A DNA stretch of 64,000 bases, taken from assembly GCA_036272915.1 (NCBI GenBank), contig DATAXV010000197.1, positions 1 through 64,000 of the forward strand, written 5' to 3'. The DNA is from DATAXV01 sp036272915. Lineage in GTDB: Bacteria; Chloroflexota; Dormibacteria; Dormibacterales; Dormibacteraceae. Shown one piece after another: positions 19,379 through 27,950 of this stretch. Position 1 is the first letter of the stretch, and each line of letters starts with the position of its first letter. The position numbers and the translations under genes were made by a program. Under the pieces are notes generated by a model. The model was not told the origin of the DNA, searched no databases, and saw only the letters and a program-made list of their open reading frames with translations.

Positions 19379-20704
19379 TCAGTCGCCGAAAGCCAGCAGC
19401 TGAGCCAGGTTGTTGGCCTGGGGCGTGCCCAGACCGGTGACCGGGTCCCAGCCGCGGCCGGTGTTGTAGCCGCCCACGCCGGAGACGGTGTTGTTGCCGG
19501 TGGTGACGTCGTGGAACGCCCGGCCGTACGCCGGCGTGTGGTACACGAGGTACAGGGCCGGGTTGATCAGGCCGACGTCGCGGTGGGCGAGCTGGTCGGT
19601 GTCGGCGATGATGCCGGACCATTGCGGGCTGCCCGCGCTGGTCCCGCCGAAGATGTACAGCGAGGTCACACCCGGGGTGCCGTCGCTGAAGTAGGTGAGG
19701 ACGCCGTCGTCGACGCCCGCGTTGTAGGCGACGTCGGGGACGCCACGCGCGTGTCCGGCGGATGCGCCGGTCTGCCAGGCGGGCCTCGAGTAGACGGTGC
19801 TGAAGCCGCCGCCGCTCTCACCGTAGCCGTCGTTCCAGGCGGTCTCGCTCTGGTAGGCGCCGGTGGTGAGGTTTGCGGTCAGGTTGGTCCCGCCGACGCC
19901 GGTCACGAAGGGATCCGACGCCGGGGTGCTGGCGCTGAGGAAGAGACCACCGTCGCTGTTGCAATCGGGCTGGGCCGCGCCGTCGTCGCCGGACGACGCG
20001 AAGATGGTCACGCCCTCGGCGGTGGCCAGCTCGAAGAGCTGATGCTGCTGGGACATGATGCTCGGCTCCATGCAGCTCTCACCCTCGCCGAACGACTGCG
20101 AGATGACGTCGCCGAGGTGGTGCAGGATCGCGTAGCGGGAGGCGTTCAGGATGTCCTGGTCGGAGTCGGACTTGGACAGGACCAGGTCGATGGCGGCGCC
20201 CGGCGCGATCGCATGCGCCCACTGGACGTCGAGCGAGATCTCACCGGACCAGCCGAGCTGATCCTGGTTCGACGCGTCGAAGGGGGTCAGCCCGAAGGGC
20301 GCGATGATGTGAAGCTTCGGGCTGGGCAGCCCGAAGGTCTGGTCGAAGGCGTTCAGGTCGCTCTGGATGGTCGGGGCCTGGAAGGCGTCGATGATCACGA
20401 TCGTCTTCCCGGCGCCGGTGTCGCCGCGATTGAGGAGCGGCGTGACGTCGTAGGCGTTGCGAATCTGCTGCGGACCGTAGCAGGTCGGCTGCGGCGCGCC
20501 CGGCACCTGACAGTCGAAGACGGTGCCGGTGGTCGCGTGCGGCGCCGATCCGACGAGAACGTAGCGCGGACTGGTCCCCACCGCCGGGGTCATCCGCGCC
20601 GTGACCTGGCGCGGGGCCCCCTGGGCGAAGACGAGCGCCAGCACCAACGCCATCAGCGCGAGTCGCGGCAGCCAACGGCCCCACGACCCATCCATGCAGA
20701 GCAT
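19379..20704 (-). CDS. S53 family serine-carboxyl peptidase (sedolisin-like), secreted
   Basis: The 441-residue protein has a signal peptide (LPRLALMALVLALVFAQG) and a sedolisin catalytic domain. The Glu and Asp of the triad lie in SGEISLDVQWAHAIAPGA near 155, the oxyanion Asp in IFASSGDDGAA near 235, and the nucleophile Ser in FGGTSAGSPQWSGI near 350. The C-terminal calcium-site region GWDPVTGLGTP is present. Sedolisins are acid-active endopeptidases. Unusually, the family's roughly 140-residue pro-domain is absent: the catalytic domain follows the signal peptide after about 40 residues. Start ATG 20704 is set by AGGAGG 6 nt upstream. Confidence 0.86.
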   Translation of the reverse strand: MLCMDGSWGRWLPRLALMALVLALVFAQGAPRQVTARMTPAVGTSPRYVLVGSAPHATTGTVFDCQVPGAPQPTCYGPQQIRNAYDVTPLLNRGDTGAGKTIVIIDAFQAPTIQSDLNAFDQTFGLPSPKLHIIAPFGLTPFDASNQDQLGWSGEISLDVQWAHAIAPGAAIDLVLSKSDSDQDILNASRYAILHHLGDVISQSFGEGESCMEPSIMSQQHQLFELATAEGVTIFASSGDDGAAQPDCNSDGGLFLSASTPASDPFVTGVGGTNLTANLTTGAYQSETAWNDGYGESGGGFSTVYSRPAWQTGASAGHARGVPDVAYNAGVDDGVLTYFSDGTPGVTSLYIFGGTSAGSPQWSGIIADTDQLAHRDVGLINPALYLVYHTPAYGRAFHDVTTGNNTVSGVGGYNTGRGWDPVTGLGTPQANNLAQLLAFGD

Positions 20705-20771
20705 CGGCTCCCTCCTCATCGCCAGCGGGCGACCCCCATCGGAACAGCGACGAAATGAAATATCAGCGCAA

Positions 20772-21092
20772 CTATGCGCGATGGAGGCTCCGGTGTCCAC
20801 CCCCAACCTGTCCCAGGTTGAGGCCGCCGGCGACGGCCGGCACGATGGCGATCTCGTCCTTGTCGGCGAGGGCGGAGTCGAGGCCCTTGCCAAGGCGCAC
20901 GTCCTCGTCGTTCAGGAACAGGTTGACGAACTGGCGAGGCTGGCCGCTCTCGTCCAGGAGCCGTCCCTTGAAGCCGGGATGCTTCACGTCCAGGGCGTCG
21001 ATCGCGGTGCGCAGGTCCTGCGCCTCGACGGCGACCACTGACTCGCCGCCGCTGAGCGTCCGAAGGGGGCCGGGGATCCGAAACTGGGGCAT
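20772..21092 (-). CDS. CysO/MoaD-like ubiquitin-fold sulfur carrier with C-terminal extension
   Basis: The 106-residue protein closely follows mycobacterial CysO, the sulfur carrier of cysteine biosynthesis: MPQFRIPGPLRTL at the N-terminus, RQFVNLFLNDEDVRLGKGL in the middle and IVPAVAGG at the expected C-terminal diglycine. In CysO and MoaD the chain ends at GG, whose carboxylate is adenylated and thiolated. Here 16 more residues (LNLGQVGGGHRSLHRA) follow before the stop. Activity would need proteolytic trimming, as in QbsE-type carriers matured by a JAMM protease. Start ATG 21092 has AGGAGA upstream. Neither cysM nor a mec/JAMM gene lies in the window. Confidence 0.78.
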   Translation of the reverse strand: MPQFRIPGPLRTLSGGESVVAVEAQDLRTAIDALDVKHPGFKGRLLDESGQPRQFVNLFLNDEDVRLGKGLDSALADKDEIAIVPAVAGGLNLGQVGGGHRSLHRA

Positions 21093-21189
21093 CAGCCTGT
21101 CTCCTGAAGTGATGGACTTGGCACCGGCCCCCGGAGGGTGGGGCACCGGCTCACGATGTACGATACGGCCACCTTCTCGCGGAAGGCGC

Positions 21190-21440
21190 GCACGCTGGAG
21201 TCGGTCTCGATCCGGCGGCCGCTGGTCCCGTTGAGGGCGTCGGCGGGTCTTGGGACCGTGCCCGGCCGCTCGGGTTCCGAGCTAGGGCCGCGCTCTTGCT
21301 CCCACCTACGCGGCTCTTGACCCCCGGCTCAGCCTGCGAGGTCGCCCTCTCCGACCGGGGCCCGCGGCCAGGCGCTCCAGCACCTACCCGCACCGGACTC
21401 TCACCCGCTGGCCTGGTCCAGCTTCCAGGACGCGAGCCCG
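21190..21440 (-). ncRNA. Candidate structured leader RNA upstream of the CysO-like gene
   Basis: The 396-nt gap 21093-21488 has no believable protein-coding frame but is dense in potential hairpins. Stems found are GGTCCC/GGGACC (21224-21229 with 21252-21257), GCTCGG/CCGAGC with a 3-nt loop (21268-21282), GCCGCG/CGCGGC (21287-21292 with 21309-21314), CCCCGG/CCGGGG (21322-21327 with 21355-21360), and a compound stem CCAGGC/GCCTGG plus CCAGC/GCTGG (21368-21416). On the minus strand this would be the 5' leader of the CysO-like gene, so a riboswitch-like element is possible. I could not match it to SAM-I, SAM-IV, cobalamin, TPP, T-box, RNase P or tmRNA consensus. High GC inflates hairpin counts. 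Confidence 0.3.
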
Positions 21441-21488
21441 ATTCAGTCTAGCCAGGCGCGCACGGGCGTTCGCGGCGCCCGGCGGCGC

Positions 21489-22013
21489 TCAGCTCTGGCC
21501 TTCGATCACGACTGCGGTGCCGTACGCGATCACCTCGGTGACGCCCTGCGTGATCTCGGTGGCGTCGTAGCGCATGCCGATGACCGCGTTCCCGCCGAGC
21601 TGGGCGGCGTGCTGGATCATGATGTCGTACGCCTCCTGGCGGGAGGCCTCGGCGAGCTCGGTGAAGACCGTGATGTTGCCGCCGGCGATCTGCTGGAAGG
21701 CGGCGCCGAGGTTGCCGACCACGCTACGCGAGCGGACCGTCACACCGCGCACCAGGCCGATATTGCGGGTGATGCGAACGCCGGGCAGGGCGAAGGCCGT
21801 GGTCACCCAGTTGGGCGAGATCGGCGGGGGTCCCTGGGGTGCCTGCGGCGTGTAGTACTGTTGCGGTCCCCCCTGCTGGGGGCCACCCTGCGGCGGCCCG
21901 CCAGGACCTCCCTGGGGCGGCTGGCCGGGGTTGAAGCCGGGCGGCGGCTGCTGGGGCGGCTGGCCCGGGCCGTAGGGCGGCTGCTGGTTGTACGGCGGCG
22001 GTTGCTGGCCCAT
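21489..22013 (-). CDS. YbjQ/DUF74 family protein with Pro/Gln/Gly-rich N-terminus
   Basis: The first 65 of 174 residues are a low-complexity Pro-Gln-Gly tract (QQPPYGPGQPPQQPPPG and similar). The rest is a YbjQ domain: GVRITRNIGLVRGVTVRSRS, then EAYDIMIQHAAQLGGNAVIG and VTEVIAYGTAVVIE. YbjQ proteins form pentameric rings; a heavy-metal-binding role has been proposed but not proven. ATG 22013 is the only sensible start. It precedes the CysO-like gene on the same strand but is separated by the 396-nt leader region. Confidence 0.8.
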   Translation of the reverse strand: MGQQPPPYNQQPPYGPGQPPQQPPPGFNPGQPPQGGPGGPPQGGPQQGGPQQYYTPQAPQGPPPISPNWVTTAFALPGVRITRNIGLVRGVTVRSRSVVGNLGAAFQQIAGGNITVFTELAEASRQEAYDIMIQHAAQLGGNAVIGMRYDATEITQGVTEVIAYGTAVVIEGQS

Positions 22014-22039
22014 GTCGTCTCCTGCGAATCGTTGGTGAA

Positions 22040-22807
22040 TCAGGGCGCCGCGATCCGCTCGCGGCACCGGCAAGCGGGCAGGTCCTCCTCCCGCAGCGCA
22101 TCGAGTATGGGCGGCAGGAGGCGGCTGCGGACGCGAGCCAGCTGCTGGCGATCCACCCTCCTGTCCCCGCCGACGCCGGCCGCCCATTCGGCGGCGACGG
22201 CGAGGCCGGCGTAGTGCAGTCCGAGCTCGCGCGCGAGGGCGGTCTCGGGACAGGCCGAGTGCCCGACCACGTCGCCCCCGAACTGCCGGAGCATCCGCAC
22301 CTCGGCCTTGGTCTCGTTGCGGGCGCCGTTGCGGCAGATGCAGGTGCCGCGGTTGCGCACGGTCAGGCCGCCGGCCTCGGCGCGGGCGGCGAGGAGCTCG
22401 GCCAGCCCCGAGCAGAAGGGTTCGGAGACGTCGGCGGCGACCGCGCCGTTGGGCTCGGCGTCGAGGAACGTGGACGCCGTGCCGGTGAGATCGATGAACT
22501 GATCGGGCACCATCACCCCGCCCGGCTCCAGCTCCTCGTCGAGGGAGCTGACCGAGTAGGTCGCGACCACCCGGGTCACGCCCAGCAGCGACAGCGCCTT
22601 GAGGTTGGCGCGGTAGTTGACCCGATGCGAGGGCAGGCCGTGATCGGGACCATGGCGGAGGACGACCGCCAGATCTCCCAACTCTCCCTCTCCCAGATGG
22701 ACCTGCGCCTCGCCGAACGGCGTCTCCACCTCAACGGGCCGCACACGCAGCACCTCGGCCAGGCGCTGTACGTCGGTACCGCCGACGATAGCGATCTTGG
22801 CGCTCAC
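22040..22807 (-). CDS. MTAP/PNP-family purine nucleoside phosphorylase-like protein, divergent
   Basis: The 255-residue protein follows methylthioadenosine phosphorylase over its first two thirds: IAIVGGTDVQRLAEVL, the phosphate-site RHG in VVLRHGPDHGLPSHRVNYRAN, YSVSSLDEELEPGGVMVPDQFIDLT. The later motifs diverge: GTCICRNGARNETKAE replaces the usual G-P-R-F/x-E/S-T-x-A-E, and VVGHSACPET replaces VGMT-x-x-PE. These positions contact the base and ribose, so the substrate may differ from MTA (methylthioinosine, hypoxanthine/guanosine or another nucleoside). GTG 22807 gives VSAKIAIVGG. It shares a short intergenic region with divergent trpS. Confidence 0.75.
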   Translation of the reverse strand: MSAKIAIVGGTDVQRLAEVLRVRPVEVETPFGEAQVHLGEGELGDLAVVLRHGPDHGLPSHRVNYRANLKALSLLGVTRVVATYSVSSLDEELEPGGVMVPDQFIDLTGTASTFLDAEPNGAVAADVSEPFCSGLAELLAARAEAGGLTVRNRGTCICRNGARNETKAEVRMLRQFGGDVVGHSACPETALARELGLHYAGLAVAAEWAAGVGGDRRVDRQQLARVRSRLLPPILDALREEDLPACRCRERIAAP

Positions 22808-22894
22808 TTCGGCTCCAGCGTAGCTTGCTCGGGCTCCACCTCGCACTCGACGTTGCTCGGCCCCGTTCGAACGCTCGGCTTATGCTCTGCAGCA

Positions 22895-23884
22895 GTGCGC
22901 ATCTTCTCCGGCATCCAGCCCACCGGGGCCAAGCATTTCGGAAACTACTCCGGGGGCTTCCGCCAGTACGTCAAGACCCAGGAGGAGGGGGACGCCTTCT
23001 TCTGCGTCGTCGACCTCCATTCCATAACCGTCGCCTACGACCCGGCCGACCTGCGCGAGTCGACCCTCGACCTCGCCGCCATGCTCTTCGCCACCGGCCT
23101 CGACCCCAAGCGCTCGACCGTCTTCGTCCAGAGCCACAACCCCCACCACCCGGAGGGCGCCTGGCTGCTCGGAGCCTCCACCTCCTTCGGCGAGCTGCGC
23201 CGCATGACCCAGTTCAAGGACAAGTCGGACCTGCAGGAGTTCGTCTCCTCCGGCCTCTTCACCTACCCGGTGCTGATGGCCGCCGACATCCTCCTCTACC
23301 AGACCGATCTGGTCCCCATCGGGGACGACCAGCGCCAGCACCTGGAGCTGGCGCGCAACATCGCCGAGCGCTTCAACAGCCGCTTCGGCGAGACCTTCCG
23401 GATGCCCGAGGGCCGCTACCCCGAGGAGGGGGCGCGCGTGATGGACCTGCAGGAGCCGGGCAAGAAGATGTCGACCACGGGCAGCTCGGACATGGGCAAG
23501 ATCCTGATCGCCGACGAGCCCGACACGATCCGCCGGAAGATCAAGAGCGCGGTCACCGACACCGGCCGCGAGGTCAGGCGAGGGGAGGACAAGCCCGGCG
23601 TCAACAACCTCATCGACATCCTCTCCGTCGCCGCCGGCGAGAGCGCCGAGGCGATCGAGGCGCGCTTCGAGGGCAAGGGCTACGGCGCCCTCAAGCAGGA
23701 GGTGGCGGACGCCCTGATCGCCCTCCTCTCACCCATCCGCGAGCGCTACCGGGGACTTCGCGCCGACGCCGGCGAGCTGGAGCGGCTGCTCGCCGAGGGC
23801 GCGCGCAAGGCGACCGAGGCCACGGAGCCGACGCTGCGGGCGATGTACGACCGGATGGGCTTCACCGCGCGCCGCTGGCACTGA
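22895..23884 (+). CDS. trpS: Tryptophanyl-tRNA synthetase
   Basis: The 329-residue class I synthetase charges tRNA-Trp. The HIGH-like signature is in IFSGIQPTGAKHFGNYSG at residues 3-20, and the KMSKS-like loop is KKMSTTGSSDMG near 195. The Trp/adenylate site has ADILLYQTDLVPIGDDQRQHLEL. The length is normal. GTG 22895 starts directly at the conserved VRIFSGIQPTG. It ends 2 nt from the stop of the convergent E2 gene. The trp operon lies 17 kb away. Confidence 0.95.
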   Translation: MRIFSGIQPTGAKHFGNYSGGFRQYVKTQEEGDAFFCVVDLHSITVAYDPADLRESTLDLAAMLFATGLDPKRSTVFVQSHNPHHPEGAWLLGASTSFGELRRMTQFKDKSDLQEFVSSGLFTYPVLMAADILLYQTDLVPIGDDQRQHLELARNIAERFNSRFGETFRMPEGRYPEEGARVMDLQEPGKKMSTTGSSDMGKILIADEPDTIRRKIKSAVTDTGREVRRGEDKPGVNNLIDILSVAAGESAEAIEARFEGKGYGALKQEVADALIALLSPIRERYRGLRADAGELERLLAEGARKATEATEPTLRAMYDRMGFTARRWH

Positions 23885-23886
23885 CC

Positions 23887-25143
23887 TCAGAGCAGGGCGC
23901 GGCGGACGTCGCCCAGGATCCCGGCCAGGTGGAGGTTGAAGCGGGCGGCGGCGGCGCCGTCCACCACCCGGTGGTCCCAGGAGAGCGACAGGGGCAGGAT
24001 CAGGCGGGGCTGGAAGGCGGCGCCGTCCCAGACCGGCCGCACCGCCGCCCGCGACACCCCGAGGATGGCGACCTCGGGGGCGTTGACGATCGGCGTGAAG
24101 GCGGTGCCTCCCACCCCGCCCAGCGAGGAGACGGTGAAGGACCCGCCCTGCATCTCGCTGGGAGCGAGCTCGCCCGCCCTCGCCCTTGCCGCCAGGCGAG
24201 CCAGCTCGCCCGCGATCTCGAGGACCCCCATGCGATCGGCGTCGCGGAGCACGGGCACGACCAGTCCGCGCGGCGTGTCGGCGGCGAAGCCGACGTGGTA
24301 GTAGCGCTTCAGGCAGAGCTCGCCGCCGTCCAGCGAGGCGTTGAAGTCGGGGAAGGCGCGGAGGGTCAGGACCGCCGCCTTGACGACGAAGGCGAGCAGC
24401 GTGACCCTGAGCTCGCCCGCCTGCTCCCGGTTGATCTCCTTTCGGAAGGCCTCGAGGTCGGTGATGTCGGCGTCCTCGTGGCTGGTGACGTGCGGGATCG
24501 TGGTCCAGCTGCGGTGAAGGCGGGCGCCGGACACCTGCTTCAGGCGGGAGAGCGGGCGCCGCTCGACCGGCCCGAAGGCGGCGAAATCGACCTCCGGCGC
24601 CGGCAGCGGCTCGGGCAGGGGCGCCGCCGCCGATCCGTCGTTCAGGGCCTGGCCGATGAAGGCCTGGACGTCGCTCTTGCGGACCCTGCCACCGAGGCCG
24701 CTGCCCTCGACCAGATGGAGGTCGACCCCCAGCTCCCTGGCCATCCGGTGGACGGCGGGGCTGGCCCGCGTCGCCGTCGAAGGTGCGGTCTCCGGCGCCG
24801 GAGCCGCCGGGAAGTCGGCGGCGAGCACGCGCCGCTCCGGCTCCTCGGCGACCTCGTCGACGGACGGTGGGGCGGGCTCGGACGACGCCTCCTCCGGCGG
24901 CGCCTCCTCCGCGCCGCTGCGGATGAGCAGGATGCGCGAGCCCCTGGAGACCAGATCGCCGACGCGGGCCAGGACCTCGACCACGACCCCGGCGGCCGGC
25001 GAGGGGACGTCCATCGTCGCCTTGTCCGACTCCAGCGTGAGCAGCGGCTGCTCGACCTCGACCACGTCGCCGGGGGCGACCAGCACCTCGGCCACGGGGA
25101 CCTCGGTGAACTCGCCGATGTCGGGCAGGCGGACCTCGCTCAC
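23887..25143 (-). CDS. Dihydrolipoamide acetyltransferase (E2 of pyruvate dehydrogenase)
   Basis: The 418-residue E2 has one N-terminal lipoyl domain with the lipoylated Lys in LESDKATMDVPSP (residue about 42), an Ala/Pro/Glu-rich linker, a peripheral-subunit-binding domain (ASPAVHRMARELGVDLHLV), and the catalytic core ending in SLSWDHRVVDGAAAARFN with the active-site His and Asp. It transfers the acetyl group from E1 to CoA. GTG 25143 overlaps the E1 stop by 4 nt, so E1 and E2 are translationally coupled. No E3 (lipoamide dehydrogenase) is present in the window. The closeness to E1 favours pyruvate over branched-chain substrates. Confidence 0.9.
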   Translation of the reverse strand: MSEVRLPDIGEFTEVPVAEVLVAPGDVVEVEQPLLTLESDKATMDVPSPAAGVVVEVLARVGDLVSRGSRILLIRSGAEEAPPEEASSEPAPPSVDEVAEEPERRVLAADFPAAPAPETAPSTATRASPAVHRMARELGVDLHLVEGSGLGGRVRKSDVQAFIGQALNDGSAAAPLPEPLPAPEVDFAAFGPVERRPLSRLKQVSGARLHRSWTTIPHVTSHEDADITDLEAFRKEINREQAGELRVTLLAFVVKAAVLTLRAFPDFNASLDGGELCLKRYYHVGFAADTPRGLVVPVLRDADRMGVLEIAGELARLAARARAGELAPSEMQGGSFTVSSLGGVGGTAFTPIVNAPEVAILGVSRAAVRPVWDGAAFQPRLILPLSLSWDHRVVDGAAAARFNLHLAGILGDVRRALL

Positions 25144-27845
25144 CGGGTCCACGGCGGCGCGGCCTCCACGTCGACGCCGTAGCGCTCGATGGCGGCGGCG
25201 ACGGTCGAGCGGGGCAGATCGCCCGCCGCCGCGGCGGCGGCCAGCGTGGCGACGGTGACCTGGGCCCGGTCGACCTCGAAGAAGGAGCGGAGGCCGGCCC
25301 TGGTGTCGCTGCGCCCGAAGCCGTCGGTGCCCAGCGCGGTGAGCCGGTCGACGGTCGACGCGATCAGCTGCGGATAGGCCCGCACGTAGTCGCTGGCGGC
25401 GATGACCGGAGTGGCGCGCCCCAGCCGCCGCTCGACGAAGCTCCTGCGCTCCGGCAGGTCGGGGTGGAGCCGGTTCCAGCGCTCGCACTCGGCCGCCTCG
25501 CGGGCCAGCTCCGAATAGCTGGTGACGCTCCAGACCCGGGAGGCGACGCCCCAGTCCTCGGCCAGCATCCGGGCCGCCGCCAGCACCTCGCCGAGGATCG
25601 CCCCGGAGCCGAGCAGGTTGGCCCGCGCCGGTCCGTCGCCCGGTTCCCCGACCAGATGCATGCCGCGCACGATGTCGGCCTCGGAGCCCGGCGGGAGCGA
25701 GGGCTGGGCGTAGTTCTCGTTGGTGACGGTGACGTAGTAGAAGACGTCGCGCTGCCGCTCCATCATCTCCCGGGCGCCGTGGTCGAGGATCACCGCCACC
25801 TCGTAGGCGTAGGCGGGGTCGTAGGCCCGGCAGGTCGGGATCGTGGCGGCGATGACATGGCTGGTGCCGTCCTGGTGCTGCAGTCCCTCGCCGCTGAGCG
25901 TGGTCCGCCCCGAGGTGGCGCCGAAGAGGAAGCCGCGGGTCCGCTGGTCGGCCGCCGCCCAGATCAGGTCGCCCACCCGCTGGAACCCGAACATCGAATA
26001 GAAGAAGTAGACGGGCAGCATGGGGACGCCGTGAGCGCTGTAGGAGGTCCCGGCGGCGACCCAGGAGGAGAGGGCGCCTGCCTCGGAGATGCCCTCCTCG
26101 AGGAGCTGGCCGTCGCGAGCCTCCCGGTAGTAGAGCATCGAGCCGGCGTCCTCGGGCTCATAGAGCTGGCCGACGGCCGAATAGATGCCGACCTGGCGGA
26201 AGAGGTTGGCCATGCCGAAGGTCCGCGCCTCGTCGGCGACGATGGGGACCACCCGGGGGCCCAGCACACGGTCCTTGAGCAGGTTGCCCAGGGCCCGGAC
26301 CGCCGCCACCGTGGTCGACATCGACTTGCCCTCCGCCTCCAGGGCGAAGCGCGCGTAGCTGTCGAGCGCGGGCACCGCGACCGGCGGCGCCTGCTCGCGC
26401 CGCGCCGGCACGGCGCCGCCGAGGGCCCGGCGGCGCTCCCGGATGTAGGTCAGCTCGGGTCCGTCCTCGGCCGGCCGCAGGAAGCGGAGCTCGGCGACCT
26501 CCTCGTCGTCGAGGGGGAGGCCGAAGCGGTCGCGGAACTCGAGCAGCGCGTCGACGTCGAGCTTCTTCTGCTGGTGGGTGGTCATCCGCGACTCGCCGGC
26601 GCGGCCCATGCCGTAGCCCTTCTTGGTCGCGGCCAGGATCACCGTCGGCCGGCCGCGGTGGTCGGCGGCGGCCCGGAGGGCGGCGTGGAGCTTGCGGGTA
26701 TCGTGGCCGCCGCGCCGCAGCGCGTCGATCTCATCGGCGGTCATGTGCGCGACCAGCGCCCTGAGCTCGGGGTCGCGGTCGAAGAAGCGCTCCCGGTTGA
26801 AGGCGCCGTCGTTGGCGCCCAGCATCTGCAGCTCGCCGTCGACCATGGTCGCGAAGCGGCGTACCAGCGCACCCTTGGCGTCCTGGGCGAAGAGCAGGTC
26901 CCAGTTGCTGCCCCAGAGGACCTTGATCACGTTCCAGCCGGCGCCGCTGAAGAGGGCCTCCAGCTCGTCCACGATGCGCCCGTTGCCGCGGACTGGGCCG
27001 TCCAGCCGCTGCAGGTTGCAGTTGAGGACGAAGGTGACGTTGTCGAGCCGCTCGCGCCCGGCCACGGCGACCGCGGCCAGCGATTCCGGCTCGTCCATCT
27101 CGCCGTCGCCGAAGATGCCCCAGACCCGCCTGCCCTCGGTGTCGGCCAGGCCGCGGTCCTGCAGGTAGCGCATGAAGCGCCCGTGGTGGACGGCGGTGAT
27201 CGGGCCCAGGCCCATCGAGCCGGTGGGGAACTGCCAGAACGACGGCATCAGCCAGGGGTGGCAGTAGGAGCTGAGGCCGGCCCCGCCGATCTCGCGGCGG
27301 AAGTTGCCCAGCTGCTCGTCGGAGAGGCGCCCCTCCAGGTAGGCCCTGGCGTAGACGCCGGGCGCGGAGTGGGGCTGGAAGAAGACCAGATCCCCGCCCC
27401 CCGGTGCCTCCTCGCCGCGGAAGAAGTGGTTGAACCCGACCTCGAAGATCTCCGCCCCCGAGGCGTAGCTGGCGATGTGGCCGCCGAGCTCGCCGAAGGC
27501 CTTGTTGGCCCGGATGACCATGGCCAGCGCGTTCCAGCGGACGATCGAGGTGATCCTGTGCTCCAGCACCTCGTCGCCCGGATAGGGCGGCTGGCGCTCG
27601 ACCGGGATCGTGTTCTGGTAGGCGGAGCCGGGCGGCGTGTGCGCGGGGAGGCCGAGCTCCCGGGCGCGGTTCTCGAGCGCGCTGAGGAGGAAGCGCCCCC
27701 GCTCGCGGCCGGACTCGCCGACCACGGCGGCCAGGGACTCCAGCCAGTCGGCGGTCTCCTCGGGATCGGAGTCGATCCCCCCTCCTTCGATCGGTGCGAC
27801 GCCGCCGGACCAGTGCTCGCCGCCACCCTTCCTGGCCTGGGCCAC
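25140..27845 (-). CDS. aceE: Pyruvate dehydrogenase E1 component, homodimeric type
   Basis: The 901-residue homodimeric E1 decarboxylates pyruvate with thiamine diphosphate and acetylates the lipoyl group of E2. The AceE-type start has ETADWLESLAAVV and a TPNTIP-like YQNTIPVERQPPYPGD, the ThDP/Mg motif is GDGEMDEPESLAAVAVA near 250 ending NCNLQRLDGPVRGNG, and the transketolase-like central domain has GMANLFRQVGIYSAVGQLYEPED near 540. This single-chain form is typical of actinobacteria and gammaproteobacteria. GTG 27845 is the first start of the frame. A divergent Lrp gene begins 105 bp away and may control it. Confidence 0.94.
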   Translation of the reverse strand: MAQARKGGGEHWSGGVAPIEGGGIDSDPEETADWLESLAAVVGESGRERGRFLLSALENRARELGLPAHTPPGSAYQNTIPVERQPPYPGDEVLEHRITSIVRWNALAMVIRANKAFGELGGHIASYASGAEIFEVGFNHFFRGEEAPGGGDLVFFQPHSAPGVYARAYLEGRLSDEQLGNFRREIGGAGLSSYCHPWLMPSFWQFPTGSMGLGPITAVHHGRFMRYLQDRGLADTEGRRVWGIFGDGEMDEPESLAAVAVAGRERLDNVTFVLNCNLQRLDGPVRGNGRIVDELEALFSGAGWNVIKVLWGSNWDLLFAQDAKGALVRRFATMVDGELQMLGANDGAFNRERFFDRDPELRALVAHMTADEIDALRRGGHDTRKLHAALRAAADHRGRPTVILAATKKGYGMGRAGESRMTTHQQKKLDVDALLEFRDRFGLPLDDEEVAELRFLRPAEDGPELTYIRERRRALGGAVPARREQAPPVAVPALDSYARFALEAEGKSMSTTVAAVRALGNLLKDRVLGPRVVPIVADEARTFGMANLFRQVGIYSAVGQLYEPEDAGSMLYYREARDGQLLEEGISEAGALSSWVAAGTSYSAHGVPMLPVYFFYSMFGFQRVGDLIWAAADQRTRGFLFGATSGRTTLSGEGLQHQDGTSHVIAATIPTCRAYDPAYAYEVAVILDHGAREMMERQRDVFYYVTVTNENYAQPSLPPGSEADIVRGMHLVGEPGDGPARANLLGSGAILGEVLAAARMLAEDWGVASRVWSVTSYSELAREAAECERWNRLHPDLPERRSFVERRLGRATPVIAASDYVRAYPQLIASTVDRLTALGTDGFGRSDTRAGLRSFFEVDRAQVTVATLAAAAAAGDLPRSTVAAAIERYGVDVEAAPPWTR

Positions 27846-27950
27846 AGGGTGACTCTACCTCGAATCCCCGCCGATTTCATGCCGTTCATTCCGGCCAGCA
27901 GGGGTTTTCGCAGCACAACGTGCCGTGATCGGTCCTATCGTTGGAGACAA

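Noticed and set aside
21190..21440. RNase P RNA, cobalamin or SAM riboswitch in the 21.1-21.5 kb gap
   Set aside because: A weak GTGAGAGTCCGG match recalls RNase P and cobalamin elements, but the required partner motifs (such as ACAGAA, or the B12 box) are absent. Kept only as an unidentified structured candidate.
25464..27950. Very long plus-strand open frame continuous with the Lrp gene (over 1000 codons)
   Set aside because: Most of it is antisense to aceE, which has unmistakable motifs. High GC suppresses stop codons in the opposite strand. Only the part from 27951 is real.
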